Program-made: the position numbers and the translations under genes | The notes under the pieces: generated by a model | Told to the model about the DNA's origin: nothing | The model's input: the letters and a program-made list of their open reading frames with translations, nothing else | The model's database searches: none | DNA from: JALYGY01 sp963800975 | GTDB taxonomy: Bacteria > Actinomycetota > Rubrobacteria > Rubrobacterales > Rubrobacteraceae | Reading direction: 5' to 3' | DNA: 64,000 nt | NCBI GenBank assembly: GCA_963800975.1 | Contig: CAWDDB010000013.1 | Span: forward strand, 62,001 to 126,000 | In this document: in pieces, positions 1 to 7,700 of the stretch | Layout: every line of letters starts with the position of its first letter | How positions within the stretch are numbered: the stretch's first letter is position 1

Positions 1-319
1 CTTCGACGTGCTGGGTCCCGGGCAGGTGCCGCCGGGCACGACGATTCGGGGCTTCAGGGTTGGTGAGGACTGGGCCGTGCTCTCCGAGAGGGAGGAGGAC
101 GCCGAGAGGGGAACGATGGAACGCCGGATCGTGAGCTTCCGGAAGGTGGGGGAACACTACAGGCGGGAAGACGAGATCCACCGCGTGCGGCTGTACGACC
201 CGTCGGAGCTAACCGAAGAGCTCGAGAGGGCTGGCTTCGAGGCTCGCGCGATGCGCTCCTACGGCGGCCTTCCGCTGGAGGATGGACACGCCGCGTTCGT
301 CGCGCGCAAGCCCGGATAG
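1..319 (+). CDS. C-terminal part of a class I SAM-dependent methyltransferase (5' end outside window)
   Basis: The reading frame is open from base 2, so the gene begins before the window and only about 105 C-terminal residues are visible. The tail reads LYDPSELTEELERAGF followed by a short beta-hairpin and GHAAFVARKPG. That is the usual end of small class I methyltransferases, where a 'YxxxELxxxLexAGF' helix precedes the last two strands. The SAM-binding motif itself is not in view, so the substrate cannot be named. It ends 43 bases before mutM on the same strand. An internal ATG at 8 is not the real start because the fold would be incomplete. Confidence 0.6.
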   Translation, partial: FDVLGPGQVPPGTTIRGFRVGEDWAVLSEREEDAERGTMERRIVSFRKVGEHYRREDEIHRVRLYDPSELTEELERAGFEARAMRSYGGLPLEDGHAAFVARKPG

Positions 320-362
320 ATCGCCAGGGTAACGCGGCTCTCCGACGGGGTATAACTAGGCC

Positions 363-1226
363 ATGCCCGAGCTGCCCGAGGTCGAGACCATAAAGGAGGA
401 CCTGCGCGAGATGGTCGTGGGATCGGCCATAGAGGCGGTCGCGGTGCGCGACCCTGCACTGGTGGAGCAGCCTTCAACGGAGGAGTTCGCCGCCAGGATC
501 GAGGGCGTTCGCATCAGTGGGGCGCGGAGGCGGGCCAAGCATCTTATCGTCGAGCTGGACTCCGGTGACGCGCTCGTCCTGCAGCTCAAGATCGGCGGCC
601 AGCTACTGCTCGTACCTCCCGTCGAAGAGCCGCCCGACAAGTCGTACATGCTCGTTCTCGAGCTGGACGGCGGACGGCGCCTGTTCCTGCGCGACGAGAC
701 CGAGTTCACGAGGGCGCGCTTGCTCGACGCCGAGGAGCTCGAGGCCCGACTCTCGGGGCTCGGACCGGAGCCGCTGGGGGAGGGGTTCGGTCCGGAGTAC
801 CTGAGAGAGGAGATCGGGGGCCGCAGGGCGCAGATAAAGCCGCTGCTGCTCGACCAGAAGGTCGTCGCCGGCCTCGGCAACATCTACGTGGACGAGTCGC
901 TCTTCGACGCCCGCGTGCACCCCCGCCGCAAGGCGAACTCGCTGTCGGATGAGGAGTGGAGGAGGCTCCACGCAGCCATAAAAGAGAACATCGCCGCCGG
1001 CATCGAGCACAGGGGCACGACCTTCAGCCTCTACCGGGACGTGCTCGCGCGCAAGGGGCACCACCAGGACCACCTGCGCGTCTTCGTGCGGGAGGGAAGG
1101 CCATGCCCCGCCGGGTGCGGCGGGAAGGTCGTCAAGGACAGGGTCGGTGGGCGGGCGACGTACCTCTGCCCAGCCTGCCAGCCCGAAGATGGTCCCGGGG
1201 AAGAGGGCCGGTTAGAATTGGATTAG
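363..1226 (+). CDS. mutM: Formamidopyrimidine-DNA glycosylase (Fpg/MutM)
   Basis: Bifunctional base-excision repair enzyme that removes oxidised purines such as 8-oxoguanine and cuts the abasic site. It has the family N-terminus MPELPEVETI with catalytic Pro2 and Glu3 and the VVAGLGNIYVDE helix-two-turn-helix. The C-terminal zinc finger has cysteines at residues 248, 252, 269 and 272. At 287 residues it is normal for the family (about 270-290). The start is fixed because Pro2 must follow the initiator Met. It stands alone between a methyltransferase and lpdA, with 100 bases to the next gene. No recognition-loop feature lets me separate Fpg from a plant/Nei-like variant with complete certainty, but the finger and N-terminus favour Fpg. 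Confidence 0.93.
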   Translation: MPELPEVETIKEDLREMVVGSAIEAVAVRDPALVEQPSTEEFAARIEGVRISGARRRAKHLIVELDSGDALVLQLKIGGQLLLVPPVEEPPDKSYMLVLELDGGRRLFLRDETEFTRARLLDAEELEARLSGLGPEPLGEGFGPEYLREEIGGRRAQIKPLLLDQKVVAGLGNIYVDESLFDARVHPRRKANSLSDEEWRRLHAAIKENIAAGIEHRGTTFSLYRDVLARKGHHQDHLRVFVREGRPCPAGCGGKVVKDRVGGRATYLCPACQPEDGPGEEGRLELD

Positions 1227-1326
1227 GAGGCATCAGGCTGCGGGTATCGGGGAGAGAAAGAGGGGGTAAGTGTCTGTCTCACCCGAGGCCCGAAAATCCG
1301 AAGCATAAACAGAAAGGAGCTCTAAG

Positions 1327-2757
1327 TTGGCGGAGACGTTTGATCTAGTGATAATCGGTGGTGGCAATGCTGGCTACATCCCGGCCATAAGGGCCAGCCA
1401 GCTAGGCATGAGCGTGGCCTTGATCGAGAAGAGGGAGGGGGGACACCTGGGCGGGACGTGCCTCAACCTCGGCTGCATACCGACCAAGGCGCTACTCCAC
1501 ACCGCGCTCCTGATGCACGAAGCGAAGACCGGCGAGGAGTTCGGCGTCAAGGTAGGCGAGGTGGAGCTCGACTACGAGCAGGCAGCCAAGAGAAGAGAGC
1601 AGGTCGTGGGCACGCTCCGCAAGGGCGTGCAGGGCCTCATGAAGAAGAACAAGGTGACCCTGTACAACGGCGTCGGCTCCTTTATCGAGCCGAAGAAGAT
1701 ACAGGTCCAGAACGGCGACGAGACCGAGGAGCTCGAGGCCGAGAAGGTCTTGATCTCCACCGGCTCCGCGGTGAACACGCTGCCAGGCCTCGAGTTCGAC
1801 GGGGAAACGGTCATCTCCAGCGACGACATCGTGACCAACAACGAGACCTACCCCAAGAGCGTCATTATCCTCGGTAGCGGTGCCGTCGGCGTCGAGTTCG
1901 CCAGCATGTACAACGACTTCGGCACCGAGGTCACCATCGTCGAGATCCTGGACCGCATCGTGCCTCTCGAGGACCCGGAGATCTCGGAGGCCCTCCAGAA
2001 AGAGTTCGAAGGTAGGGGCATCACGGTCATGACCAGCACCCAGGCCGACCCGGAGAGCCTGGAAAAGACGGACTCGGGCGTGAAGATAAACGTAACCGGA
2101 GCCGATCCTGGGATGCGGGAGGACGGCGGCGACACGCTGGAAGCCGAGGCCCTGCTCGTCGCGGTCGGCCGCAAGACAGTCACCGAGGACCTCAACCTCG
2201 ACGCGACGAGTGTCGAGGTGGGCGATCGCAACATCATCCAGGTCGACGAGTACGGCCAGACCGCCGAGGACGGCGTTTACGCGGCCGGGGACGTGACCGG
2301 GGGCTACTGGCTCGCGCACGAGGCCGGGCACGAGGGCATCATCGCCGTCGAGCACATGGCCGGCGAGAACCCGATGCCCAAGGATCGGAACCTCGTCCCG
2401 CGCGTGACCTTCTGCCGGCCCGAGGTCGCCTCGTTCGGCCTTACCAAGGCGCAGGCCGAGGAAGAGGGCTACGAGGCCAACGAGGTCAAGTTCCCCTTCA
2501 GGGCCATCGGCAAGGCGCTCATCGAGGGCGCGCCCAACGGCTTCGTCAAGATCGTCACCGACGCCGAGACCGACCTTATCCTCGGCATGCACACCATCGG
2601 CCCCAAGGTCACTGACCTCATCACCGAGGGCGTCTTCGCCAAGCTCGTCGAGGGCACGCCGGAGGAGATCGGGATGACCATCCACCCGCACCCAAGCCTC
2701 TCGGAGGTTATGGGGGAGGCCGCGATGGCCGCCGAAGGACATCCGATACATTTCTAG
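1327..2757 (+). CDS. lpdA: Dihydrolipoyl dehydrogenase (E3)
   Basis: FAD flavoprotein that reoxidises dihydrolipoamide on E2 proteins of 2-oxo acid dehydrogenases, passing electrons to NAD+. The N-terminal FAD motif is VIIGGGNAGYIPAI. The redox disulfide is Cys45 and Cys50 in GGTCLNLGCIPTK. An NAD-binding VIILGSGAVGVEFAS follows near residue 180, and the active-site His455/Glu460 pair lies in HPHPSLSE. Length is 476 residues, typical. I chose the TTG at 1327 because AAAGGAG lies a few bases upstream and the FAD motif starts six codons later. The genes for lipoate synthesis begin 2.1 kb downstream and the E1/E2 genes sit at 36.8-41.1 kb, so this is plausibly the E3 for that complex. Confidence 0.93.
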   Translation: MAETFDLVIIGGGNAGYIPAIRASQLGMSVALIEKREGGHLGGTCLNLGCIPTKALLHTALLMHEAKTGEEFGVKVGEVELDYEQAAKRREQVVGTLRKGVQGLMKKNKVTLYNGVGSFIEPKKIQVQNGDETEELEAEKVLISTGSAVNTLPGLEFDGETVISSDDIVTNNETYPKSVIILGSGAVGVEFASMYNDFGTEVTIVEILDRIVPLEDPEISEALQKEFEGRGITVMTSTQADPESLEKTDSGVKINVTGADPGMREDGGDTLEAEALLVAVGRKTVTEDLNLDATSVEVGDRNIIQVDEYGQTAEDGVYAAGDVTGGYWLAHEAGHEGIIAVEHMAGENPMPKDRNLVPRVTFCRPEVASFGLTKAQAEEEGYEANEVKFPFRAIGKALIEGAPNGFVKIVTDAETDLILGMHTIGPKVTDLITEGVFAKLVEGTPEEIGMTIHPHPSLSEVMGEAAMAAEGHPIHF

Positions 2758-2777
2758 TACGTCTCGGGCAGCAACCG

Positions 2778-3635
2778 TCAGCAGGGGCCGCGTGCAGCGG
2801 CCCCTACGGTCTTCTTGGGTAACGGGCGACAGAGTGTCGATCCCGCGACCAGCACGACCGCGGTCGCGGCCGCCAGGTATAGCAGCGCCACGATGGCGGG
2901 AACGGCTTGCGCTGCCTCCGCAGGTATCCGCACCAGGTCGGTAGCGAGGTTGTGCCCGGCGTGCGCCACCATGACGAGAAAGAGGCTGCCGTTCGTGCTG
3001 TTGTATATCCAGGCGTAGATGATCGCGGTAGAGACGAGCCGCACGTACGTTTGTGCCACGTCCGAAGGCGTAAGGTCGGAGAACCCGCCGGGGGTGATCG
3101 CCGGCCAGAGGTGCCAGGTGCCCCAGATGAACCCGACAACGATACTGGCCCGTAGGGCACTGTAGCGGGCCTGCAAGCGTGGCTGGGCAAATCCGCGCCA
3201 GCCCAACTCTTCGCCGAGTGACCCGGCGGCCAGCGGGCCGACAAAAGCGAGGCTCGAGGGAAAGACAAGCCATGCTCCGGGTGGGCTGCCGCTCCAGACG
3301 GCGTGGATCAGGTCGGCCAGCAGGATCAGCGTGAACGGCCCGATCAGCACGAGCGCGTACCAGCCAACCCCCACACGCCAGGTCCCCAACTGGCGTAACA
3401 GGGCGCGAACGTCACCGGTTCTGGCTGCCACGATGAGGGCGGCGAGCGTCGGAGCGTAGGCCGTGAGGATGATCCCGGCGAGTGCCAGGGGCAGAAGCGT
3501 CGAGGACCGGGGGAGCTGTTCGGGGTTCAGGCCCGCGGCGATGAAGGGTAGCGCGCCTGCAAGGGTGAGGATGAAGAGGAGCACGACCCAGGCGATGACG
3601 CCTCCGCCGTTCCCGGCGTTCTCCATTCTGACCAT
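2778..3635 (-). CDS. CPBP family intramembrane metalloprotease (CAAX protease/Abi-like)
   Basis: Multi-pass membrane protein of 285 residues with about eight hydrophobic segments. The CPBP signature is present: EELGWRGFAQPRL with Glu142-Glu143, then a conserved WGTWHLWP His motif, and a later VAHAGHN motif. Members cleave peptides or prenylated proteins inside the membrane and some act in bacteriocin self-protection or regulation. The substrate here is unknown. I start at ATG 3635 because AGAGGAGAGG stands just upstream. The frame is open further 5' but without a better signal. It converges with lpdA, and the hairpin at 2784-2804 lies at the junction. Confidence 0.8.
   Translation of the reverse strand: MVRMENAGNGGGVIAWVVLLFILTLAGALPFIAAGLNPEQLPRSSTLLPLALAGIILTAYAPTLAALIVAARTGDVRALLRQLGTWRVGVGWYALVLIGPFTLILLADLIHAVWSGSPPGAWLVFPSSLAFVGPLAAGSLGEELGWRGFAQPRLQARYSALRASIVVGFIWGTWHLWPAITPGGFSDLTPSDVAQTYVRLVSTAIIYAWIYNSTNGSLFLVMVAHAGHNLATDLVRIPAEAAQAVPAIVALLYLAAATAVVLVAGSTLCRPLPKKTVGAAARGPC
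2784..2804. terminator. Hairpin between convergent lpdA and CPBP protease genes
   Basis: Perfect 8-bp stem GGGGCCGC/GCGGCCCC with a five-base loop, 27 bases after the lpdA stop and overlapping the last codons of the minus-strand CPBP gene. There is no strong T run on either side, so it is a likely bidirectional terminator by position rather than a canonical one. Confidence 0.45.
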
Positions 3636-3868
3636 CGCCTCTCCTCTCCGCGGTCGCACGCCTCGAGGCGTGCGACCGTGTCGACCAGATCTTCGTCGGC
3701 GCGATTCTTCGTTCTGCGACTTCGCCCGCGCAGATCAACGTAGTGGTAAACCGGTCACAGCCGCATGGGCCGAAAGGAACAGTTGGGTTCTAATCTGGGG
3801 GTTTGTGTACGTTTGTACCGTGACGGGCTAGCCGGCAGCTGACGGAGCCGTAACGGCCAGGGGTGCCC

Positions 3869-4657
3869 TTACTCCAGCAGGTGCAGCTCTCGCGCCCTGT
3901 AGAGGGCCCCGGCACGGTTGCGCGCGCCGAGCTTGCGATAGATGCTGTTGGTATGGTTCTTCACCGTGCCCACGGCGACGAAGAGATCACCGGCGATCTC
4001 CCGGTTGGTCCGGCCCGAAGCGAGCAGCCTCAGCACCTCTAGCTCGCGTCTGCTCAACGGCTCCCCCGATGGCCCCACCGGCTGCCCGGCTAGCTCTTGC
4101 GAGGCGTAGGAGTCCAGTGGCACCGGTTCCTCGGCGACGGCTCTTTCGGTTGCCGCAGGCAGGTTGTACGCCAGCACTCCCTCCTCCGAACTCACCTTGA
4201 GGTGACCCTGGCGCGCAAGCTTCTCGAGCATCACGGTGGCCTCCTGCACCGTCAGCGAGGTCCCCAGAGCGACCATGACGGGGGTGGTCGGCTCGCTCCG
4301 TTCGTGCAGCACCCGCAGTAGCTCGCTCTCCCTCTCCGCTGGGGAGTGGACGGTTCTGTTCGGTCCTGGCGCGCGGTTCTGCAGCGCCGTCAGCACGAGG
4401 GGCACGATCGCCCCGATGGCCAGGACGAGCCACCACATCGGTACGCCCACGATCGCCAGGGCAACGGATGCCCCGACTACCACCGCGCCCCACGCCACCA
4501 GTATCCACGCCGTGGTGGCCCTGGCAATCGTGCCCCGATCTCCTGTACCGGCATCCCTGGCCTCCGGTTCGGGGCGTTGCGTGGGGCTCGCGTGGCTGAT
4601 CAGCCCCGGCTCCTCGCCTGGAAGGCGTCTATCTTCGCGGTTGGATGGTCCAGGCAT
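3869..4657 (-). CDS. Membrane-anchored LuxR-family transcriptional regulator
   Basis: The last 65 residues are a clear LuxR/NarL helix-turn-helix: LSRRELEVLRLLASGRTNRE, then a VGTVKNHTNSIYRKLGA recognition helix. The N-terminal third has two adjacent hydrophobic stretches (AWILVAWGAVVVGASVALAIV and MWWLVLAIGAIVPLVLTAL). It would therefore be membrane-tethered. A middle region (EVTVMLEKLARQGHLKVSSEE-like) resembles a small winged helix. There is no receiver or NB-ARC domain, so the input signal is unknown. The start is uncertain: ATG 4657 gives 262 residues, TTG 4747 gives 292, and neither has a strong ribosome site. It is divergent from lipA. Confidence 0.72.
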   Translation of the reverse strand: MPGPSNREDRRLPGEEPGLISHASPTQRPEPEARDAGTGDRGTIARATTAWILVAWGAVVVGASVALAIVGVPMWWLVLAIGAIVPLVLTALQNRAPGPNRTVHSPAERESELLRVLHERSEPTTPVMVALGTSLTVQEATVMLEKLARQGHLKVSSEEGVLAYNLPAATERAVAEEPVPLDSYASQELAGQPVGPSGEPLSRRELEVLRLLASGRTNREIAGDLFVAVGTVKNHTNSIYRKLGARNRAGALYRARELHLLE

Positions 4658-4848
4658 CGGTCTCAATGGTAGCAGCGCACCCTTTGAGCCGTCATTCGTG
4701 GGAAGTGGAGCCGCAGGAGATCGCTGGCGCAGCGGTGTTGAGGACAAGTACAGACGAAGGTGCCGGAGACACTGCTGTACCGCGTCGCCAACACCCCTGA
4801 AGCCTGATGCCTTTGTTCTGAGATTGCAGACACGGTGCGGGTGCCCTC

Positions 4849-4861
4849 TGGTACGGTACCA
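4849..4861. promoter_or_regulatory. 13-bp perfect palindrome upstream of lipA (possible operator)
   Basis: TGGTACGGTACCA is perfectly self-complementary around its central G and lies 34 bases before the lipA start, in the 238-base space between the divergent LuxR gene and lipA. Position and symmetry suit a dimeric repressor site or a promoter element. There is no independent evidence for the factor. Confidence 0.3.
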
Positions 4862-4895
4862 TTAGGCGCAGAGTGAGAAGGTAGATAGGAGAGAC

Positions 4896-5924
4896 GTGGC
4901 GCGCAGACAGATCAACGTCAAGTTTCTGGACGACGGCACCAAGACCTTCGAGGTCCGACACCGTTGGGAAGACAGGCCCGTGGCCTCGCCGCCGGACGGT
5001 ACGCCGACGGAGTATTTGCCCTTCAGGCAACGGAGGGGTCTGCACGGGCGCCCCGAGTGGCTGAAAGCAAAGGCCCCCGGCGGGGAGGGCTACAGCGACA
5101 TAAAGGAGACCATGCGCGGCCTCGGTCTCCACACCGTCTGCGAGGAGGCCCGCTGCCCCAACATCGGCGAGTGCTGGAACAACCGCACCGCCACGTTCAT
5201 GATCCTCGGCAACGTCTGTACCAGGAGCTGCGGCTTCTGCGCCGTCTTGACCGGCAAGCCGACCGAGCTCGACCTGGACGAGCCCAGGAGGGTCGCCGAC
5301 GCCGCCAGGCAGATGGGCCTCAAGCACGCCGTCATCACTTCGGTGAACCGCGACGAGCTGGGCGACGGGGGGGCCTCCGTCTTCGCCGCCACGATACGAG
5401 AGATCCGGGATCAGGTACACGGCTGCGCCGTGGAGGTCCTCACCCCGGACTTCAAGGGGGATCGGGAGGCGATCCGGACCGTCATAGACGCCAGGCCCGA
5501 CACCTTCAACCACAACATCGAGACGGTGCCCCGCTTGTACCCCGCCGTCAGGCCGCAGGCGAAGTACCGGCGCTCGCTCGAGGTCCTGCGCCACGCCAAG
5601 CAGCTGAACCCCGAAGGGCTTACCAAGAGCGGCTTCATGGTGGGTCTGGGTGAGGTGGAGGAGGAGATCCAGCGGACCATGCTCGACCTGCGCGAGCACG
5701 ACGTGGATATCCTGACCATCGGCCAGTACCTGCGCCCCTCGGAGAACCACCTGCCGATGAGCCGCTACTACAAGCCCAAGGAGTTCGCCTCCATCCGCAA
5801 GCTCGGCATCGAGATGGGCTTCGGGCACGTCGAGAGCGGCCCGCTGGTTCGCAGCTCTTACCACGCCCACGAGCAGACCGAGGACGCCCGCAGCGGCGCA
5901 GATGCCGTGGGGGCCAGGACCTAG
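4896..5924 (+). CDS. lipA: Lipoyl synthase
   Basis: Radical SAM enzyme that inserts two sulfurs into octanoyl groups on E2 and H proteins. The auxiliary cluster ligands are Cys82, Cys87 and Cys93 (CEEARCPNIGEC). The radical-SAM cluster ligands are Cys108, Cys112 and Cys115 (CTRSCGFC). The C-terminal RSSYHAHEQ holds the conserved RSSY serine that ligates the auxiliary cluster. At 342 residues it is slightly long, with an N-terminal extension of about 60 residues before the YSDIKETMRGLGL block. The start is GTG 4896, preceded by AGGAGAG. The next gene starts 20 bases after the stop and lipB follows, so the three are probably one transcript. lpdA and the 2-oxoglutarate dehydrogenase E2 supply the pathway context. 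Confidence 0.95.
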   Translation: MARRQINVKFLDDGTKTFEVRHRWEDRPVASPPDGTPTEYLPFRQRRGLHGRPEWLKAKAPGGEGYSDIKETMRGLGLHTVCEEARCPNIGECWNNRTATFMILGNVCTRSCGFCAVLTGKPTELDLDEPRRVADAARQMGLKHAVITSVNRDELGDGGASVFAATIREIRDQVHGCAVEVLTPDFKGDREAIRTVIDARPDTFNHNIETVPRLYPAVRPQAKYRRSLEVLRHAKQLNPEGLTKSGFMVGLGEVEEEIQRTMLDLREHDVDILTIGQYLRPSENHLPMSRYYKPKEFASIRKLGIEMGFGHVESGPLVRSSYHAHEQTEDARSGADAVGART

Positions 5925-5943
5925 GGAGGGTGTCTCAGCGGCC

Positions 5944-6912
5944 GTGATTTCGACTGGCCTTACCCGCTTGCTGGGCATCCGACACCCCTTAGTTTCCGCA
6001 CCTATGGCCGGCTGGTCCGGGGGCGAGCTGGCCGGCGCCGTCAGCGCCGCCGGGGCGTTCGGCATGATCGGGGTGGGTTCCAGCACCCCGACCGACTGGA
6101 TTCCCGCGCAGGCGAAGCTCGCCAGGGAAGGGGGTGCTTTCGGGTTCGGCCTGATGTCCTGGGCTCTGGAGGAGCGCCCGGAGCTCCTGGATGCGGTGCT
6201 TGACGAGGAGCCCGCAGCGGTCTCGCTCTCCTTCGGGGACCCGGCCCCCTACGTTCGGCCCGCGCGCGAGGCTGGCGTGCTGGTGATGAGCCAGGTCCAG
6301 GACGCCGCCAAGGCCGAGCGTGCCGTCGAGGCGGGCGTAGACGTCCTCGTGGCGCAGGGCAACGACGCCGGCGGGCACACCGGCGCAGTCGGCACCATGC
6401 CGTTGCTGCAACGGGTGCTGCCCATAGGCCGGGCTGCGAGCAAGCCCGTTCTCGTGGCCGGCGGTCTGGCGACGGGCGAGGCGGTCGCGGGCGTCCTGGC
6501 TATGGGCGCCGCCGGGGCTTGGATCGGCACGCGCTTCTGCGCTACCGTCGAGTCGTTGGGGACAGAAGCGGCCAAACGCCAGATCCTGGACGCCGACGTA
6601 ACTTCTACCGTCCACACTCGCGTCTTCGACCTCGTCCAGGGTATACCGTGGCCCGAGGAGTTCCCTGGGAGGGCGATCCAGAACTCCTTTACCTCCCAAT
6701 GGCACGGCTGGGAGGACGACCTGACGGCCCAACAAGAGTCGGTGAGCGCGGCGTTCGAAGAGGCTCGTGGCGACTACTCCCAGGACTTCGTCTACGCGGG
6801 GCAGGCCGCCGGGCTGGTCACGGATGTGCCGACTGCCGGCGAGCTCGTCGAGCGGCTCGTGGCCGGCGCCGAGGAACGGCTTCGGGCCTGCACCGGGCTG
6901 CTGGAGGCGTAG
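5944..6912 (+). CDS. Nitronate monooxygenase-like FMN TIM-barrel enzyme
   Basis: Member of the NMO/2-nitropropane dioxygenase family: FMN-dependent barrel enzymes that oxidise nitronates, with close relatives acting as enoyl reductases. Visible blocks are LLGIRHPLVSAPMAGW (FMN site), GNDAGGHTG, the phosphate-binding VAGGLATGEAV, and MGAAGAWIGTRF. Length is 322 residues from GTG 5944, which follows a GGGAGG and gives the family N-terminus ISTGLTRLLGIRHP. An ATG at 5902 overlaps lipA and would add unrelated residues. It sits exactly between lipA and lipB, with 2 bases to lipB. This is an odd place for a detoxification gene and suggests either co-regulation only or a role tied to acyl or lipoyl chemistry. 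The latter is inference. Confidence 0.82.
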   Translation: MISTGLTRLLGIRHPLVSAPMAGWSGGELAGAVSAAGAFGMIGVGSSTPTDWIPAQAKLAREGGAFGFGLMSWALEERPELLDAVLDEEPAAVSLSFGDPAPYVRPAREAGVLVMSQVQDAAKAERAVEAGVDVLVAQGNDAGGHTGAVGTMPLLQRVLPIGRAASKPVLVAGGLATGEAVAGVLAMGAAGAWIGTRFCATVESLGTEAAKRQILDADVTSTVHTRVFDLVQGIPWPEEFPGRAIQNSFTSQWHGWEDDLTAQQESVSAAFEEARGDYSQDFVYAGQAAGLVTDVPTAGELVERLVAGAEERLRACTGLLEA

Positions 6913-6914
6913 GC

Positions 6915-7568
6915 TTGCTGGGGCAACGGCGGGGGGCGACGCTGGAGGTCAGGCGGCTGCCGGGGCTCACGGCTTACGCGGGGGCCTGGGAGCTACAGAG
7001 AGAGCTGGTGCGGCTCCGCAAGAGGGATGAGATCCCCGATACCCTCCTGCTCCTGGAGCACGCGCCGGTCTTTACCGTGGGCCGGGCGGCGAAGGATGCC
7101 TCGAACCTGGGGGCGGGGGAGGAGTACCTCCGGTCGGCGGGGGCGGAGGTTTTCTGGAGCGACAGGGGTGGGGACGCGACCTTCCACGGGCCGGGCCAGA
7201 TCGTCGGCTACCCCATCCTGCGGCTGCGCGACCGCGACACCCACGGCTACCTGCGGCGGCTGGAGGAGATAGTCATCCGCACGCTCGCGGACTACGGGCT
7301 CGCGGGCTGGCACCACCCCGAGTACACGGGCGTTTGGGTTGGGGAGTGCAAGATCGCGGCCATCGGCGTCAAGTTCTCGTCGGGTTGGATCACCTCCCAC
7401 GGCTTCGCCCTGAACGTCTCCACCGACCTCTCCTGGTTCGACCGCATCACGCCGTGCGGCATCAAGGAGTTCGGCGTCACGAGCCTGGAGCGCGAGCTGG
7501 GACGCGAGGTCCCGCTCCCGGGGGTCGAACTGGGGATAGTCGAGCACTTTCGCGACACGTTCGGCTAG
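6915..7568 (+). CDS. lipB: Octanoyltransferase
   Basis: Transfers octanoyl from acyl carrier protein to lipoyl-domain lysines, the step before LipA. Signature blocks are RGGDATFHGPGQIVGYPIL, HGFALNV, and the catalytic pair Lys146 (ECKIAAIG) and Cys181 (ITPCGI). It is 217 residues from TTG 6915, which follows the preceding stop by two bases. The much longer frame open upstream from 6519 overlaps the NMO gene and carries no family homology, so I exclude it. No ribosome site is evident, so translation may be coupled to the NMO gene. With lipA it makes a complete endogenous lipoate pathway. Confidence 0.93.
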   Translation: MLGQRRGATLEVRRLPGLTAYAGAWELQRELVRLRKRDEIPDTLLLLEHAPVFTVGRAAKDASNLGAGEEYLRSAGAEVFWSDRGGDATFHGPGQIVGYPILRLRDRDTHGYLRRLEEIVIRTLADYGLAGWHHPEYTGVWVGECKIAAIGVKFSSGWITSHGFALNVSTDLSWFDRITPCGIKEFGVTSLERELGREVPLPGVELGIVEHFRDTFG

Positions 7569-7642
7569 CCGCCGCCCCGCGACACCCAGAACCAATCCCC
7601 GCAACTACTCGAGGAGCGCCCCACGATTCAAGGTACCGAGAC

Positions 7643-7700
7643 GCCGAAAGCGAGGGCTAAAGGCCCGGGCGTGACGACTAGCCGCAAAGCGGCGTGCTGA
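7643..7700 (+). repeat. Diverged copy of the GTGCTGA hairpin repeat, overlapping an MFS start codon
   Basis: Contains AAGCGAGGGC-TAAA-GGCCC and then GCCGC-AAA-GCGGC followed by GTGCTGA, the same order of parts as the arrays at 9061-9200 and 36177-36345. The GTG start of the following gene (7694) is the GTG of the repeat's GTGCTGA. It is less regular than the other copies, so the assignment rests on shared order and sequence blocks. Confidence 0.55.

Noticed and set aside
1492..3273. 593-residue open frame on the minus strand across lpdA
   Set aside because: It is antisense to a clear lpdA and shows no family motif. Long antisense frames are expected in GC-rich coding DNA. The same holds for 11243-12445, 37171-38448 and 38587-39975.
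6519..6914. Longer N-terminus of lipB
   Set aside because: It overlaps the NMO gene and has no LipB homology; the family N-terminus begins near TTG 6915.
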